DNA of 64,000 nucleotides from contig NZ_JAMXBJ010000047.1 in the NCBI RefSeq assembly GCF_023913755.1, positions 186,001 to 250,000 of the forward strand. The letters are read 5' to 3'. Origin of the DNA: Pseudarthrobacter cellobiosi (GTDB lineage Bacteria > Actinomycetota > Actinomycetes > Actinomycetales > Micrococcaceae). Position 1 is the stretch's first letter. Each line of letters starts with the position of its first letter. A program made the position numbers and the translations under genes. Of the stretch, positions 43,645-51,145 are shown one piece after another. The notes below the pieces were generated by a model. That model did not search any database. It was not told the DNA's origin and saw only the letters and a list, made by a program, of their open reading frames with translations.

Positions 43645-44426
43645 CCATCAACGAGGACTACCTGCTCCGGATTGAGGGCATCACCAAGAAGTACGGCGTC
43701 AACACCGTCCTGGACGACGTGTCTTTCGACATCGGAAAAGGCGAGGTTGTGGGCCTCCTTGGCGACAACGGTGCCGGCAAGTCGACCCTGGTCAAGATCA
43801 TGTCAGGCGTGGTCCCAGCCACCGCAGGCGACTTCTCCTGGGACGGCACCAAGCACCCGCACGTGAACAGGGCCCTGACCGAGAGCCTGGGCATCGAAAC
43901 GATCTTCCAGGACTCGGCACTGGTCCCGCAGATGTCGATTAGCCGCAACATCTTCATGGGCCGTGAGATCACGAACCGCCTTGGTTTAATGAAGATCAAG
44001 GAGATGGACGCCATTACCTCCGAAATCCTGGACTCCGTGGTGACCATTGAGGGCATCAAGAGCTCCAAGCAGCTTGTCTCGTCGCTGTCCGGAGGTCAGG
44101 CGCAAGCGGTGGCCATTGCCCGGGCCGTCCACTTCAAGCGCAGCCTCCTGATCCTTGACGAGCCTACGTCCGCGCTCGCGGTGCGCGCCACCGAAGCATT
44201 GCTGGACTACCTGCGGGCACTGAAGGCCGACGGAATCAGCTCCGTGCTGGTCACCCACAACCTCCACCACGCCTTCGAAGTCTGCGATCGGCACATCGTC
44301 ATGAACCACGGGCGCAAGATCCTCGACGTTCGCCGCGAAGACACGAGCGTCGAAGAACTGACTGCCGCCGTCGTCGAAGGTGAACTTGGCATCCGCCGAT
44401 ACCGTGAGAACGCCACCGCGGCCTGA
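43641..44426 (+). CDS. Single-domain sugar ABC transporter ATPase (FrcA-like)
   Basis: A 261-aa ATPase: Walker A GDNGAGKST, Q-loop FQDSALVPQM, signature SLSGGQAQA, Walker B LLILDEPTSAL and switch His in VTHNLHHAF. CUT2 systems normally use a tandem 500-aa RbsA-type ATPase; this one has a single domain like fructose-type FrcA and so must dimerise. Coupled by ATGA overlap to the permease. Confidence 0.92.
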   Translation: MTINEDYLLRIEGITKKYGVNTVLDDVSFDIGKGEVVGLLGDNGAGKSTLVKIMSGVVPATAGDFSWDGTKHPHVNRALTESLGIETIFQDSALVPQMSISRNIFMGREITNRLGLMKIKEMDAITSEILDSVVTIEGIKSSKQLVSSLSGGQAQAVAIARAVHFKRSLLILDEPTSALAVRATEALLDYLRALKADGISSVLVTHNLHHAFEVCDRHIVMNHGRKILDVRREDTSVEELTAAVVEGELGIRRYRENATAA

Positions 44427-44481
44427 CCCGACAATCCGGTGATCACGGGACCCGGCACCCGCCTCGGAAGAGGTTCCTCGG

Positions 44482-44515
44482 CGACGGCCCTGCCCATGGG
44501 GCGGCAGGGCCGTCG
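44482..44515 (+). terminator. Hairpin between ABC ATPase and GntR genes
   Basis: Perfect 13-bp arms (CGACGGCCCTGCC and complement) enclose an 8-nt loop, 55 nt after the ATPase stop. No T-tract follows. It could end the ABC message or lower readthrough into the regulator. Confidence 0.6.
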
Positions 44516-44606
44516 AGTCGAGCAGACGTCACGGTTTCTCCCCGTCAACGGACGTCCGCCGGCTTCCTGCCCCTACCCGTTCGCAACGTCATTCCGGAGG
44601 ACCACA

Positions 44607-45368
44607 ATGCTGCAGGATCACATCGTCTTGCCCGAGGACCTTTTCGTGGATGTCGACCGCGGAGGTCCCGTTCCCCTCTACTTCCAGGTCTCGTCCTGCA
44701 TTGAGCAAGCAATTCTCACCGGCCATTTGCCCGCCGGTGCACGCCTGGAGAACGAGATGGTTCTGGGGCGACGGCTGGGCCTCTCACGGCCAACCATCCG
44801 CCACGCGATCCAGGAACTCGTCGATAAAGGTCTCCTGGTGAAAAGCCGGGGAATCGGCACCCAGGTTGTCCACGGCCAGCTCACCCGGGATGTGGCACTG
44901 TCCAGCCTCTTTGAAGACCTGTCCAGGATTGGCAAGCGCCCGAGTTCAAGCGTTCTGACGCACGAGCTCGTAACAGCGCCTCCGCACGTTGCCGCAGCCC
45001 TCGACACGGAAACCGGCGCCAAGGTCTTCCACCTTCGCAGGGTTCGGCTCGCCGGCGGAGTTCCGTTTGCCATACTCGAGAACTATCTGCCGGAAAGGTT
45101 CGCAGCCTTGTCCCCCGGGCAGCTGGAGCAAGGCAGCCTCTACCGGATGATGCGAGCCCGCGGCGCAACCATGCGGGTGGCCAAGCAGAACATCGGCGCC
45201 CGTACAGCCGAGCCAGACGAGGAGCGGCTCCTTGATATGCCTCCCGGAGCTCCCGTCCTTACCGTCAACCGCCGGGTCTATGACAGCCTCGGGAAGGCTG
45301 TCGACATCGGCCGCCATTCCTACCGTCCGGACCTGTACTCATTCGACATCACGCTGGTCGACAAGTAG
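44607..45368 (+). CDS. GntR-family regulator with UTRA domain (HutC subfamily)
   Basis: The 253-aa protein begins at ATG 44607 after a CGGAGGACC ribosome binding site. It has a GntR HTH (PLYFQVSSCIEQAI, RLENEMVLGRRLGLSRPTIRHAIQ) and a UTRA effector domain (HLRRVRLAGGVPFAILENYLPE, GAPVLTVNRRVYDSLGKAVDIGRHSYRPDLYSF). UTRA proteins sense sugars, sugar phosphates or related small molecules. It ends the sugar-import cluster and may add a second layer of control above the LacI protein. Confidence 0.88.
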   Translation: MLQDHIVLPEDLFVDVDRGGPVPLYFQVSSCIEQAILTGHLPAGARLENEMVLGRRLGLSRPTIRHAIQELVDKGLLVKSRGIGTQVVHGQLTRDVALSSLFEDLSRIGKRPSSSVLTHELVTAPPHVAAALDTETGAKVFHLRRVRLAGGVPFAILENYLPERFAALSPGQLEQGSLYRMMRARGATMRVAKQNIGARTAEPDEERLLDMPPGAPVLTVNRRVYDSLGKAVDIGRHSYRPDLYSFDITLVDK

Positions 45369-45405
45369 GCGGCCGGCCGGCTCTGCAGGTCAACGGCACC
45401 AACGC

Positions 45406-45443
45406 AAGCGGACGACGGCGGGAAGTCCCGCCGTCGTCCGCTT
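45406..45443. repeat. Palindromic repeat R7
   Basis: Eighteen-bp perfect arms (AAGCGGACGACGGCGGGA and complement) flank a 2-nt centre, 38 bp after the GntR stop, with the GGCACCAACGC flank. It separates the P450/sugar cassette from the polyol cassette. Confidence 0.9.
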
Positions 45444-45605
45444 CTTGCCGGTAGCGGGTACTGCCTAGAGTGCGCCCTGTTGGGAATTTCCGCGGGGATC
45501 GGCACCAGGCGGACGACCTCCACGGGTTCCGCCAGGAGTCCCTCGAGCGAAGCGTTGAGCCGCTTGACGGGATCCCCGTCGCCGTGGGCGTCGAGCAGTG
45601 CGGCG

Positions 45606-45932
45606 TCAGCCACGCACTGGCAGCAACCCAGCGGCTGAGACCTGGTCGGATGATGCCAGGTTCGCGCCGGTCTCGCTGTCGAAGTAGCTGGCCATTCTGG
45701 CCTCGAGGGCTATGGTGCAGGGATCTCCGGCTATCAGGCGTGCTTGTCCCGTCTGGCGGATCCAGATGAGGTCGTCCTGGTTGAGTTCCCACATTTTCAG
45801 GCCGAGGGCAGGGTCCGGCTGGACTCCGATCAGGGTGTCCGCGCCGAGGTATTCGATGCGCCGGACGGTACCGGCCAGACCTCGGCCGCCGACGTCGGCC
45901 GAGACCGTGAGGTGCTCCGGTCGCAGGCCCAC
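45606..45932 (-). pseudogene. TOBE-domain tail of a MalK/UgpC-type ABC ATPase
   Basis: The 108 codons encode VGLRPEHLTVS, IEYLGADTLIGVQ and GDPCTIALEARMASYFDSETG, the C-terminal TOBE region of a CUT1 sugar importer ATPase. The nucleotide-binding domain, about 250 residues, is absent upstream. Between 45470 and 45605 another minus-strand frame looks coding (ADAALLDAHGDGDPVKRLN, then EVVRLVPIPAEIPNRA) but I cannot assign it; both are remnants of lost genes. Confidence 0.75.
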
Positions 45933-46010
45933 TCAAAGGTGCTTGTGCGTCCATTGGCTGCTGATTTCCGGTGCGGGAAAGATTCGGTGGGGGAGTGGAA
46001 CCTCGAGGCG

Positions 46011-47030
46011 TCACACTGCGACTGAGGATGCCAGCACCGCGCTTGCTGGCTGGCACGACTGGCGTTCGATCAGCCTGACGGGAATGACGTTTTTGCGCCG
46101 GAACCTCTTGTCGGGCGTCGCGATTCGGGCGAGGATGCGCTCGGCAGCAATCCGTCCGACCTGACGAGGGTTCTGGTCGATGACTGACACCGAGGGTTGG
46201 AGGACATCCGCCATGGGAAAGTCGCCAAAACTGATGAGCGCAATGTCGCTTCTTTTCAAAGCCTGAAGGGCCGGGAAAACGCCCGTTGAGAACCGCGCGT
46301 TGGAGGAGAAGATAGCCGTAGGCGCATCGCTCAGTGCCAGCAGGGTCTTGCAGACCTGGGCGGCAGCGTCCGCGTCGCGCGACCCAAGCACAATCAGATC
46401 CTCGTCGATCTCCAAACCGGCATCGTCAAGGGCGGCACGATAGCCTTCCAGGCGCAGCCTCGTGGTGGGGACGTCCGGTGAGTCTCCGACGATGGCGATG
46501 CGGCGGTGGCCGTGGGAAATGAGGTGCTGCGTCGCTTCGAAGGCGCCGCCGAAATCGTCTTCGACGAAGTAGTCGGCGTTGAGCTTGGTGGGTACGCGGT
46601 CAATGAAGACGATGGGGAAGCTGTCCTGCCACCGTGCGAGGTAGGACTGATCGGCTGCGATCGGGGCGATAATGAGGCCGTCGATCTGGCGGCGGACCGT
46701 CGCTTCAATGATGCTTTGCTCCAGGGACGGGTTATCCCCGAGGCTGGTCACGACGATGGCCATGTCGTGTTCGCGTGCCGCCAGCTCAATCCCCTTCGTG
46801 ACGGCAGCGAAGAAAGGATCGGCGACGTCAGGCACAGCGATGCCAATGACGGCGGATTTGCCCTCGCGGAAGGTGCGCGCGAGCATGTTCGGCACGTACT
46901 TGAGTTCGCGCATTGCCGACTGAACGCGCTGCCGCGTGTCTTCCGTGACGTGCGGGTCGTCGTTAAAAACCCGGGAAACCGTCTTGGCACTCACCCCGGC
47001 GCGTGTGGCCACATCCTGCATCGTAGTCAC
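46011..47030 (-). CDS. LacI-family repressor of the polyol operon
   Basis: This 339-aa canonical LacI protein has HTH MQDVATRAGVSAKTVSRVFND (recognition helix K-T-V-S-R), VQSAMRELKYVPNMLARTFR hinge, and an effector domain (IGIAVPDVADPFFAAV, DGLIIAPIA, GHRRIAIVGD, SFGDFPMADVLQPSVSVIDQNP). GTG start at 47030. It is divergent from the polyol operon, and the gap contains three TGTCATCG-type palindromes that fit a LacI operator set. Expected to repress the operon without its polyol or sugar inducer. Confidence 0.92.
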   Translation of the reverse strand: MTTMQDVATRAGVSAKTVSRVFNDDPHVTEDTRQRVQSAMRELKYVPNMLARTFREGKSAVIGIAVPDVADPFFAAVTKGIELAAREHDMAIVVTSLGDNPSLEQSIIEATVRRQIDGLIIAPIAADQSYLARWQDSFPIVFIDRVPTKLNADYFVEDDFGGAFEATQHLISHGHRRIAIVGDSPDVPTTRLRLEGYRAALDDAGLEIDEDLIVLGSRDADAAAQVCKTLLALSDAPTAIFSSNARFSTGVFPALQALKRSDIALISFGDFPMADVLQPSVSVIDQNPRQVGRIAAERILARIATPDKRFRRKNVIPVRLIERQSCQPASAVLASSVAV

Positions 47031-47383
47031 GGTTCGGCTCCTTCATTGTTCGCTGGGCACACCCTACAGGCTGGGCTGTTCGAAAGCGGGAACATCTCCA
47101 CTGCTAAAGATGTCATCGGTGACAATCCGCCGCCCACCCCATCCTGCCCGATGTCCGCAGTAACTTCAAGCAACTCATGTCATCGATGACATGAGTTTTT
47201 CGGTTTTCCTTGACATCGATGACATGGGGCATCTAAGTTTCTGTAAGGCAGGTCACAGCGAGTTCCTCGAAGCCGAAGGTTAGAGCCACTCGATCCAGAC
47301 CTGCGAGCTTGATTCAAGGCAGCGCTTCAAGGGTGTAGCAGCAGAGCTTCTTCACCGTGGCATGACCAACGGAGGAGACAGTG
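47031..47383. promoter_or_regulatory. Polyol operon control region with LacI operators
   Basis: The 353-bp gap holds no gene. O1 TGTCATCGGTGACA is at 47111-47124. O2 is a 24-bp perfect palindrome at 47173-47196 (half site ACTCATGTCATC). O3 GACATCGATGACAT (47212-47225) overlaps a -35 TTGACA at 47210-47215 that pairs with TAAGTT 18 nt downstream. O1 faces the lacI promoter; O2/O3 cover the operon promoter. Spacing favours looping. Confidence 0.75.
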
Positions 47384-48088
47384 ATGAACACTGCTGAAGT
47401 TCGACCCCAGGTTTCCCAGCAGGAAGCCGAGCATCTGACGTGCACCTTGGATGAGCTGGTAGAGCGGGCCCGTACCCTCGCTGTCTGCGGAAGCCGGCGC
47501 ATCCTGGGCATTGCGGGAGCGCCGGGTGCAGGAAAGTCCACTGTGGCGCAGGCTATCGCCGATGCCTTGGATGGCCAGGCTGCCCGGGTCGGAATGGATG
47601 CTTTCCACCTGGCTAACGGAGTTCTTGCTGCGCGTGGCTCGACGGACCGCAAGGGCGCTCCGGACACGTTTGACCCTTGGGGATATGCCAACCTGCTGCG
47701 CCGGCTCAAGGCGAACGGCGAGCCGGTTGTTTATGCCCCGATGTTCGATCGCAGCCTGGAGGAATCGATCGGCTGCGCGATCCCGGTGGCCCGCGAGGTT
47801 CCCCTGGTCATTACCGAAGGGAATTATCTTCTCCTGGACGCCGAAGGCTGGCGGGAGAGCCGGGCGCAGATCGACGAGGTCTGGTTCCTGGACCTAAGCG
47901 ACGACGAGCGGCAGCTGCGGCTGCTCCGGCGCCACGAAGCCTTCGGAAAGCCACCCGCGGAAGCAGAAGCGTGGGTACTTGGCAGCGACCAAAGGAATGC
48001 CGCGGTCGTTGCTGCTACCCGGGAACGCGCCGATTTGATCATCGACCTGAGCTATTCCCACAGCCGTGAGACCTTCACGAAGGCCTGA
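47384..48088 (+). CDS. P-loop kinase, uridine/pantothenate-kinase-like (FrcK type)
   Basis: The 234-aa protein has Walker A GAPGAGKST, then VGMDAFHLANGVL (substrate-binding D-x-F-H), FDPWGYANLLRRL, and VITEGNYLLLD. These are traits of the nucleoside-kinase-like family that accompanies FrcABC-type sugar importers. ATG 47384 is chosen over the adjacent GTG 47381 because of the GGAGGAG site at 47371-47377. First gene of the polyol operon; it probably phosphorylates the sugar or ketose at one end. Confidence 0.88.
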   Translation: MNTAEVRPQVSQQEAEHLTCTLDELVERARTLAVCGSRRILGIAGAPGAGKSTVAQAIADALDGQAARVGMDAFHLANGVLAARGSTDRKGAPDTFDPWGYANLLRRLKANGEPVVYAPMFDRSLEESIGCAIPVAREVPLVITEGNYLLLDAEGWRESRAQIDEVWFLDLSDDERQLRLLRRHEAFGKPPAEAEAWVLGSDQRNAAVVAATRERADLIIDLSYSHSRETFTKA

Positions 48089-48190
48089 ATGAAGAGGAAG
48101 ACAGAAGTGACAGCACAACGAAGTGTCGCCGGCTGCAGGGCCGGGGCCGCCGCATTCGTCCCGTACCAGCTGACAGGTGTTACACCATGA
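48089..48190 (+). CDS. Possible 33-aa leader or mini-ORF
   Basis: An ATG at 48089 directly follows the kinase stop (TGAATG) and opens 33 codons (MKRKTEVTAQRSVAGCRAG...) whose TGA overlaps the ATPase start by ATGA. It may only carry ribosomes across the 98-nt gap to couple translation. No recognised product. Confidence 0.25.
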   Translation: MKRKTEVTAQRSVAGCRAGAAAFVPYQLTGVTP

Positions 48191-48951
48191 CAACAATCCC
48201 CGTTTTGGAAGCCCGCGGCCTCACCCGCAGCTTTGGCAATGTACGCGCCCTCGACTGCGTCGACTTCGATGTCAACGCAGGCGAAGTGGTTGCCCTCATA
48301 GGTGACAACGGCGCCGGAAAATCGACCCTCGTAAAGGCACTGTCGGGAAACCTTGCTTTGGACTCCGGCAAGATCCTGTTTGCCGGCGGCGAGGTTGAAC
48401 TAACTTCCCCGAGCCATGCCAGCAGCCTGGGCATCGAAACCGTCTATCAGGACCTTGCCCTGGCACCACACCTGAACGCAGCCCAAAACATGTTCCTTGG
48501 CCGCGAAATCCCCAAGCCCGGCTTTCAAGGGCGGCTCGGGTTCATGGACAACAGGACGATGCGTGCCAAATCACGGGAAGCTTTCGACGAACTTGGAGCT
48601 ACGGTTCGAAGCCTGTCCGACCCAGTCGGCAGCATGTCGGGAGGCCAGAAGCAGGCAATCGCCATTGCACGGGCTGTTGCCTGGGCCAAGGGTGTCGTCT
48701 TCCTGGACGAACCGACAGCCGCGCTGGGAGTCGTGCAGACAAAAAACGTACTCGAGACGATCCGGCGGGTCCGTGACAAAGGTGTGGGCGTCGTGTTCAT
48801 CAGCCACTCGATGCCGCACGTCATCGATGTAGCCGACCGGGTCCAGGTGCTCCGGCTCGGACGCCGGGTGGCTACCTACGAGGCGAAGAAAACGACTGTG
48901 GAAGAACTAGTCGGAGCAATGACCGGCGCACTTGATGGAGCACACTCATGA
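48187..48951 (+). CDS. Single-domain CUT2 sugar ABC ATPase (FrcA-like)
   Basis: The protein of 254 aa has Walker A GDNGAGKST, Q-loop YQDLALAPHL, signature SMSGGQKQA, Walker B VVFLDEPTAAL and switch HSMPHVIDVA (H in ISHS). It is paralogous to the ATPase at 43641 in the neighbouring operon, and again lacks the second RbsA-like half. It powers the polyol or sugar importer. The permease start overlaps its stop by 4 nt. Confidence 0.92.
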   Translation: MTTIPVLEARGLTRSFGNVRALDCVDFDVNAGEVVALIGDNGAGKSTLVKALSGNLALDSGKILFAGGEVELTSPSHASSLGIETVYQDLALAPHLNAAQNMFLGREIPKPGFQGRLGFMDNRTMRAKSREAFDELGATVRSLSDPVGSMSGGQKQAIAIARAVAWAKGVVFLDEPTAALGVVQTKNVLETIRRVRDKGVGVVFISHSMPHVIDVADRVQVLRLGRRVATYEAKKTTVEELVGAMTGALDGAHS

Positions 48952-50033
48952 CCACAACCAAGGCCGTACCCCGGACAGCCGGGACGGCACCCGAGATTTC
49001 ACGCGCACACACCCTCCGACACGTTCTCCACGTTCAATCGTTCCAGATCCTGCTTGTTCTGATAGTCATCTTCCTGGCATTCACAGCGCTGGCACCGGAC
49101 GTGTTTCCGACTTGGGGCAACGTCCGCCAGATCATCCAGAATGTCTCCATCCTGGGTGTCCTGGGTATCGGCATGACGTTCGTCATTGTCACCTCGGGCA
49201 TCGACCTGTCCGTTGGATCCAACCTTGTCTTCTCCGGAGTCGTGGCGGCAAAAGTGATGCAGGCCATGGGCGATTCTGGATGGGGAACTGCCATTGTCGG
49301 TATCTTCGTCGCCGTCGGATGCGGGCTCGGTTGGGGTCTTCTCAACGGTGTTCTCATCGCGAAAGCCAAGGTGCCGCCGCTGATTGTCACCCTGGGAACA
49401 CTTGGCGGCGCCTTGGGGCTGGCGCAGGTCATCACAGGCGGCGTGGACATCCGCGAAGTCCCTGCGGTTCTCCAGGACACCATCGGATACGGCAACGTTC
49501 CGGGAACCACCTGGCCGACAATTTCCCTGATCGCGATGGTCCTGATCCTGATCTTCGGGACCGTACTCCACCGGACCAGATTCGGCCTCTACACCTTCGC
49601 CGTTGGCTCCAATGAGGAATCCGCCCGCCGGGTTGGCGTGAAAGTGGATCGCCAACTGATTTCCATTTACGCACTCTCCGGTGGCCTCGCCGGCGTGGCA
49701 GGCATCCTGTCGCTGTCCCAGTACGGCACGACCGCTATCGCCGGTCAGTCAGCGACAAACCTTAACGTAATCGCCGCCGTCGTGATCGGTGGAACGTCAC
49801 TCTTCGGCGGTGTCGGCACCATCTTCGGAACCGTCATTGGCCTCTTCATCCCCGCGGTACTCCAAAACGGCTTCGTCATCGTCGGCATTCAGCCGTTCTG
49901 GCAGCAGGTGGCAGTCGGCGCCGTTCTCGTCCTCGCCGTCTATGTCGATCAGCGCCGCCGGGCGGCGGCAGCCCGAGGGCAGTCCGCCAAGCCTGACGGC
50001 AAAAAGAAGCTGTACGGCCGACGCTCCAACTGA
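48948..50033 (+). CDS. CUT2 sugar ABC permease (FrcC/RbsC-like)
   Basis: The 361-aa integral membrane protein has about 9-10 helices: ILGVLGIGMTFVIVTSGIDLSVGSNL (hallmark GIDLSVG loop), KAKVPPLIVTLGT, FAVGSNEESARRVGVKVDRQL (ATPase contact) and AAVVIGGTSLFGGVGTIFG. C-terminal basic tail RRRAAAARG. It forms the channel with the adjacent ATPase and the lipoprotein. Confidence 0.92.
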   Translation: MTTTKAVPRTAGTAPEISRAHTLRHVLHVQSFQILLVLIVIFLAFTALAPDVFPTWGNVRQIIQNVSILGVLGIGMTFVIVTSGIDLSVGSNLVFSGVVAAKVMQAMGDSGWGTAIVGIFVAVGCGLGWGLLNGVLIAKAKVPPLIVTLGTLGGALGLAQVITGGVDIREVPAVLQDTIGYGNVPGTTWPTISLIAMVLILIFGTVLHRTRFGLYTFAVGSNEESARRVGVKVDRQLISIYALSGGLAGVAGILSLSQYGTTAIAGQSATNLNVIAAVVIGGTSLFGGVGTIFGTVIGLFIPAVLQNGFVIVGIQPFWQQVAVGAVLVLAVYVDQRRRAAAARGQSAKPDGKKKLYGRRSN

Positions 50034-50078
50034 TTTTCCCCCCGCATCAACCTATCCAAGCAAACTAGGAGCTACACA

Positions 50079-51059
50079 ATGAAGTTGACCCCTAAAGCCA
50101 CCCTGCTCGCGGCTGCTCTCCTCGCCGCAACGTCCCTCACGGCCTGTGCCGGCGGAAGCGCCTCGGCCGGGAGCTCAGCCGGAGACCAGCCCAAGCTCAC
50201 CTTCATCCAAGGTGTGGCCGGTGACGAGTTCTACGTCAGCATGCAATGCGGCATCGACGCCGCTGCCAAGGCAGCCGGCGCAACGATCAACACGCAGGGG
50301 CCGGCCAAGTTCGACCCGACCCTTCAAAAGCCCATTGTCGATTCTGTTGTGGCATCCCAGCCGGATGCCATCCTGATCGCGCCAACGGACGTGGCCGCAA
50401 TGCAGGCACCCTTGAAGGCTGCTGCGGCCGCGGGCATCAAGGTCATCCTGGTTGACACCACGGTGCAGGACCCCTCATTCGCCGCGTCTGCGATCGCCTC
50501 GGACAACAAGGGCGGTGGCCTTGAGGCCTTCAAGGCAATCAAAAACCTTAGCCCCAACGGGGGCAAAGTCCTCGTAATTTCCACCGACCCCGGAGTCTCA
50601 ACAGCCGATGCCCGTGTTGCGGGCTTCGAAGAGGGCGCCAAAGCCGACTCAACCTTCCAGTACCTGGGCGTGCAGTACAGCCACAACGATCCGGCTGAAG
50701 CCGCCAGACTCGTTTCCGCTGCGTTGGCCAAGGACCCGGACATTGTCGGAGTCTTCGCGGCCAACACCTTCGCGGCAGAGGGAACAGCCACAGGCATCCG
50801 CCAGGCCGGCAAACAGAATCAGGTGAAGATCGTCGGCTTCGATGCCGGGCCGGCACAGGTCAAGCAGCTCAAGGAGGGCATCGTCCAGGCCCTGATCGCA
50901 CAGGAACCGGCATCAATCGGCACCCAGGGTGTGGAGCAGGCCCTCAAGGCCATCAAGGGCGAGCCCACAGAGAAGGAGATCCAGACCGGGTTCAAGCAGA
51001 TCACCGCGGACAACATCAGCGGTGACGGCGCGAAGTATGTCTACAAGTCCTCCTGCTAA
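50079..51059 (+). CDS. CUT2 sugar/polyol-binding lipoprotein
   Basis: The 326-aa protein begins with a lipoprotein signal (LLAAALLAATSLTACAGG; lipobox LTAC), then a type-I binding fold: LTFIQGVAGDEFYVSMQCGIDAAA, DAILIAPTDVAAM, VILVDTTVQDPSFAAS, DNKGGGLEAF and VKIVGFDAGPAQV. TTVQDPSFA and IASDNKGGG parts line the ligand cleft. AGGAGC ribosome binding site. The downstream dehydrogenase and aldolase suggest a hexitol, pentitol or ketose ligand. Confidence 0.9.
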   Translation: MKLTPKATLLAAALLAATSLTACAGGSASAGSSAGDQPKLTFIQGVAGDEFYVSMQCGIDAAAKAAGATINTQGPAKFDPTLQKPIVDSVVASQPDAILIAPTDVAAMQAPLKAAAAAGIKVILVDTTVQDPSFAASAIASDNKGGGLEAFKAIKNLSPNGGKVLVISTDPGVSTADARVAGFEEGAKADSTFQYLGVQYSHNDPAEAARLVSAALAKDPDIVGVFAANTFAAEGTATGIRQAGKQNQVKIVGFDAGPAQVKQLKEGIVQALIAQEPASIGTQGVEQALKAIKGEPTEKEIQTGFKQITADNISGDGAKYVYKSSC

Positions 51060-51145
51060 CAGCGAGCGTTCCGGTGCCGTTGTCCGCCCACTCGCAAGCT
51101 GGCAACGGCACCATCCCACCTCTCCCGACCAAAGAGAAGAACGAC

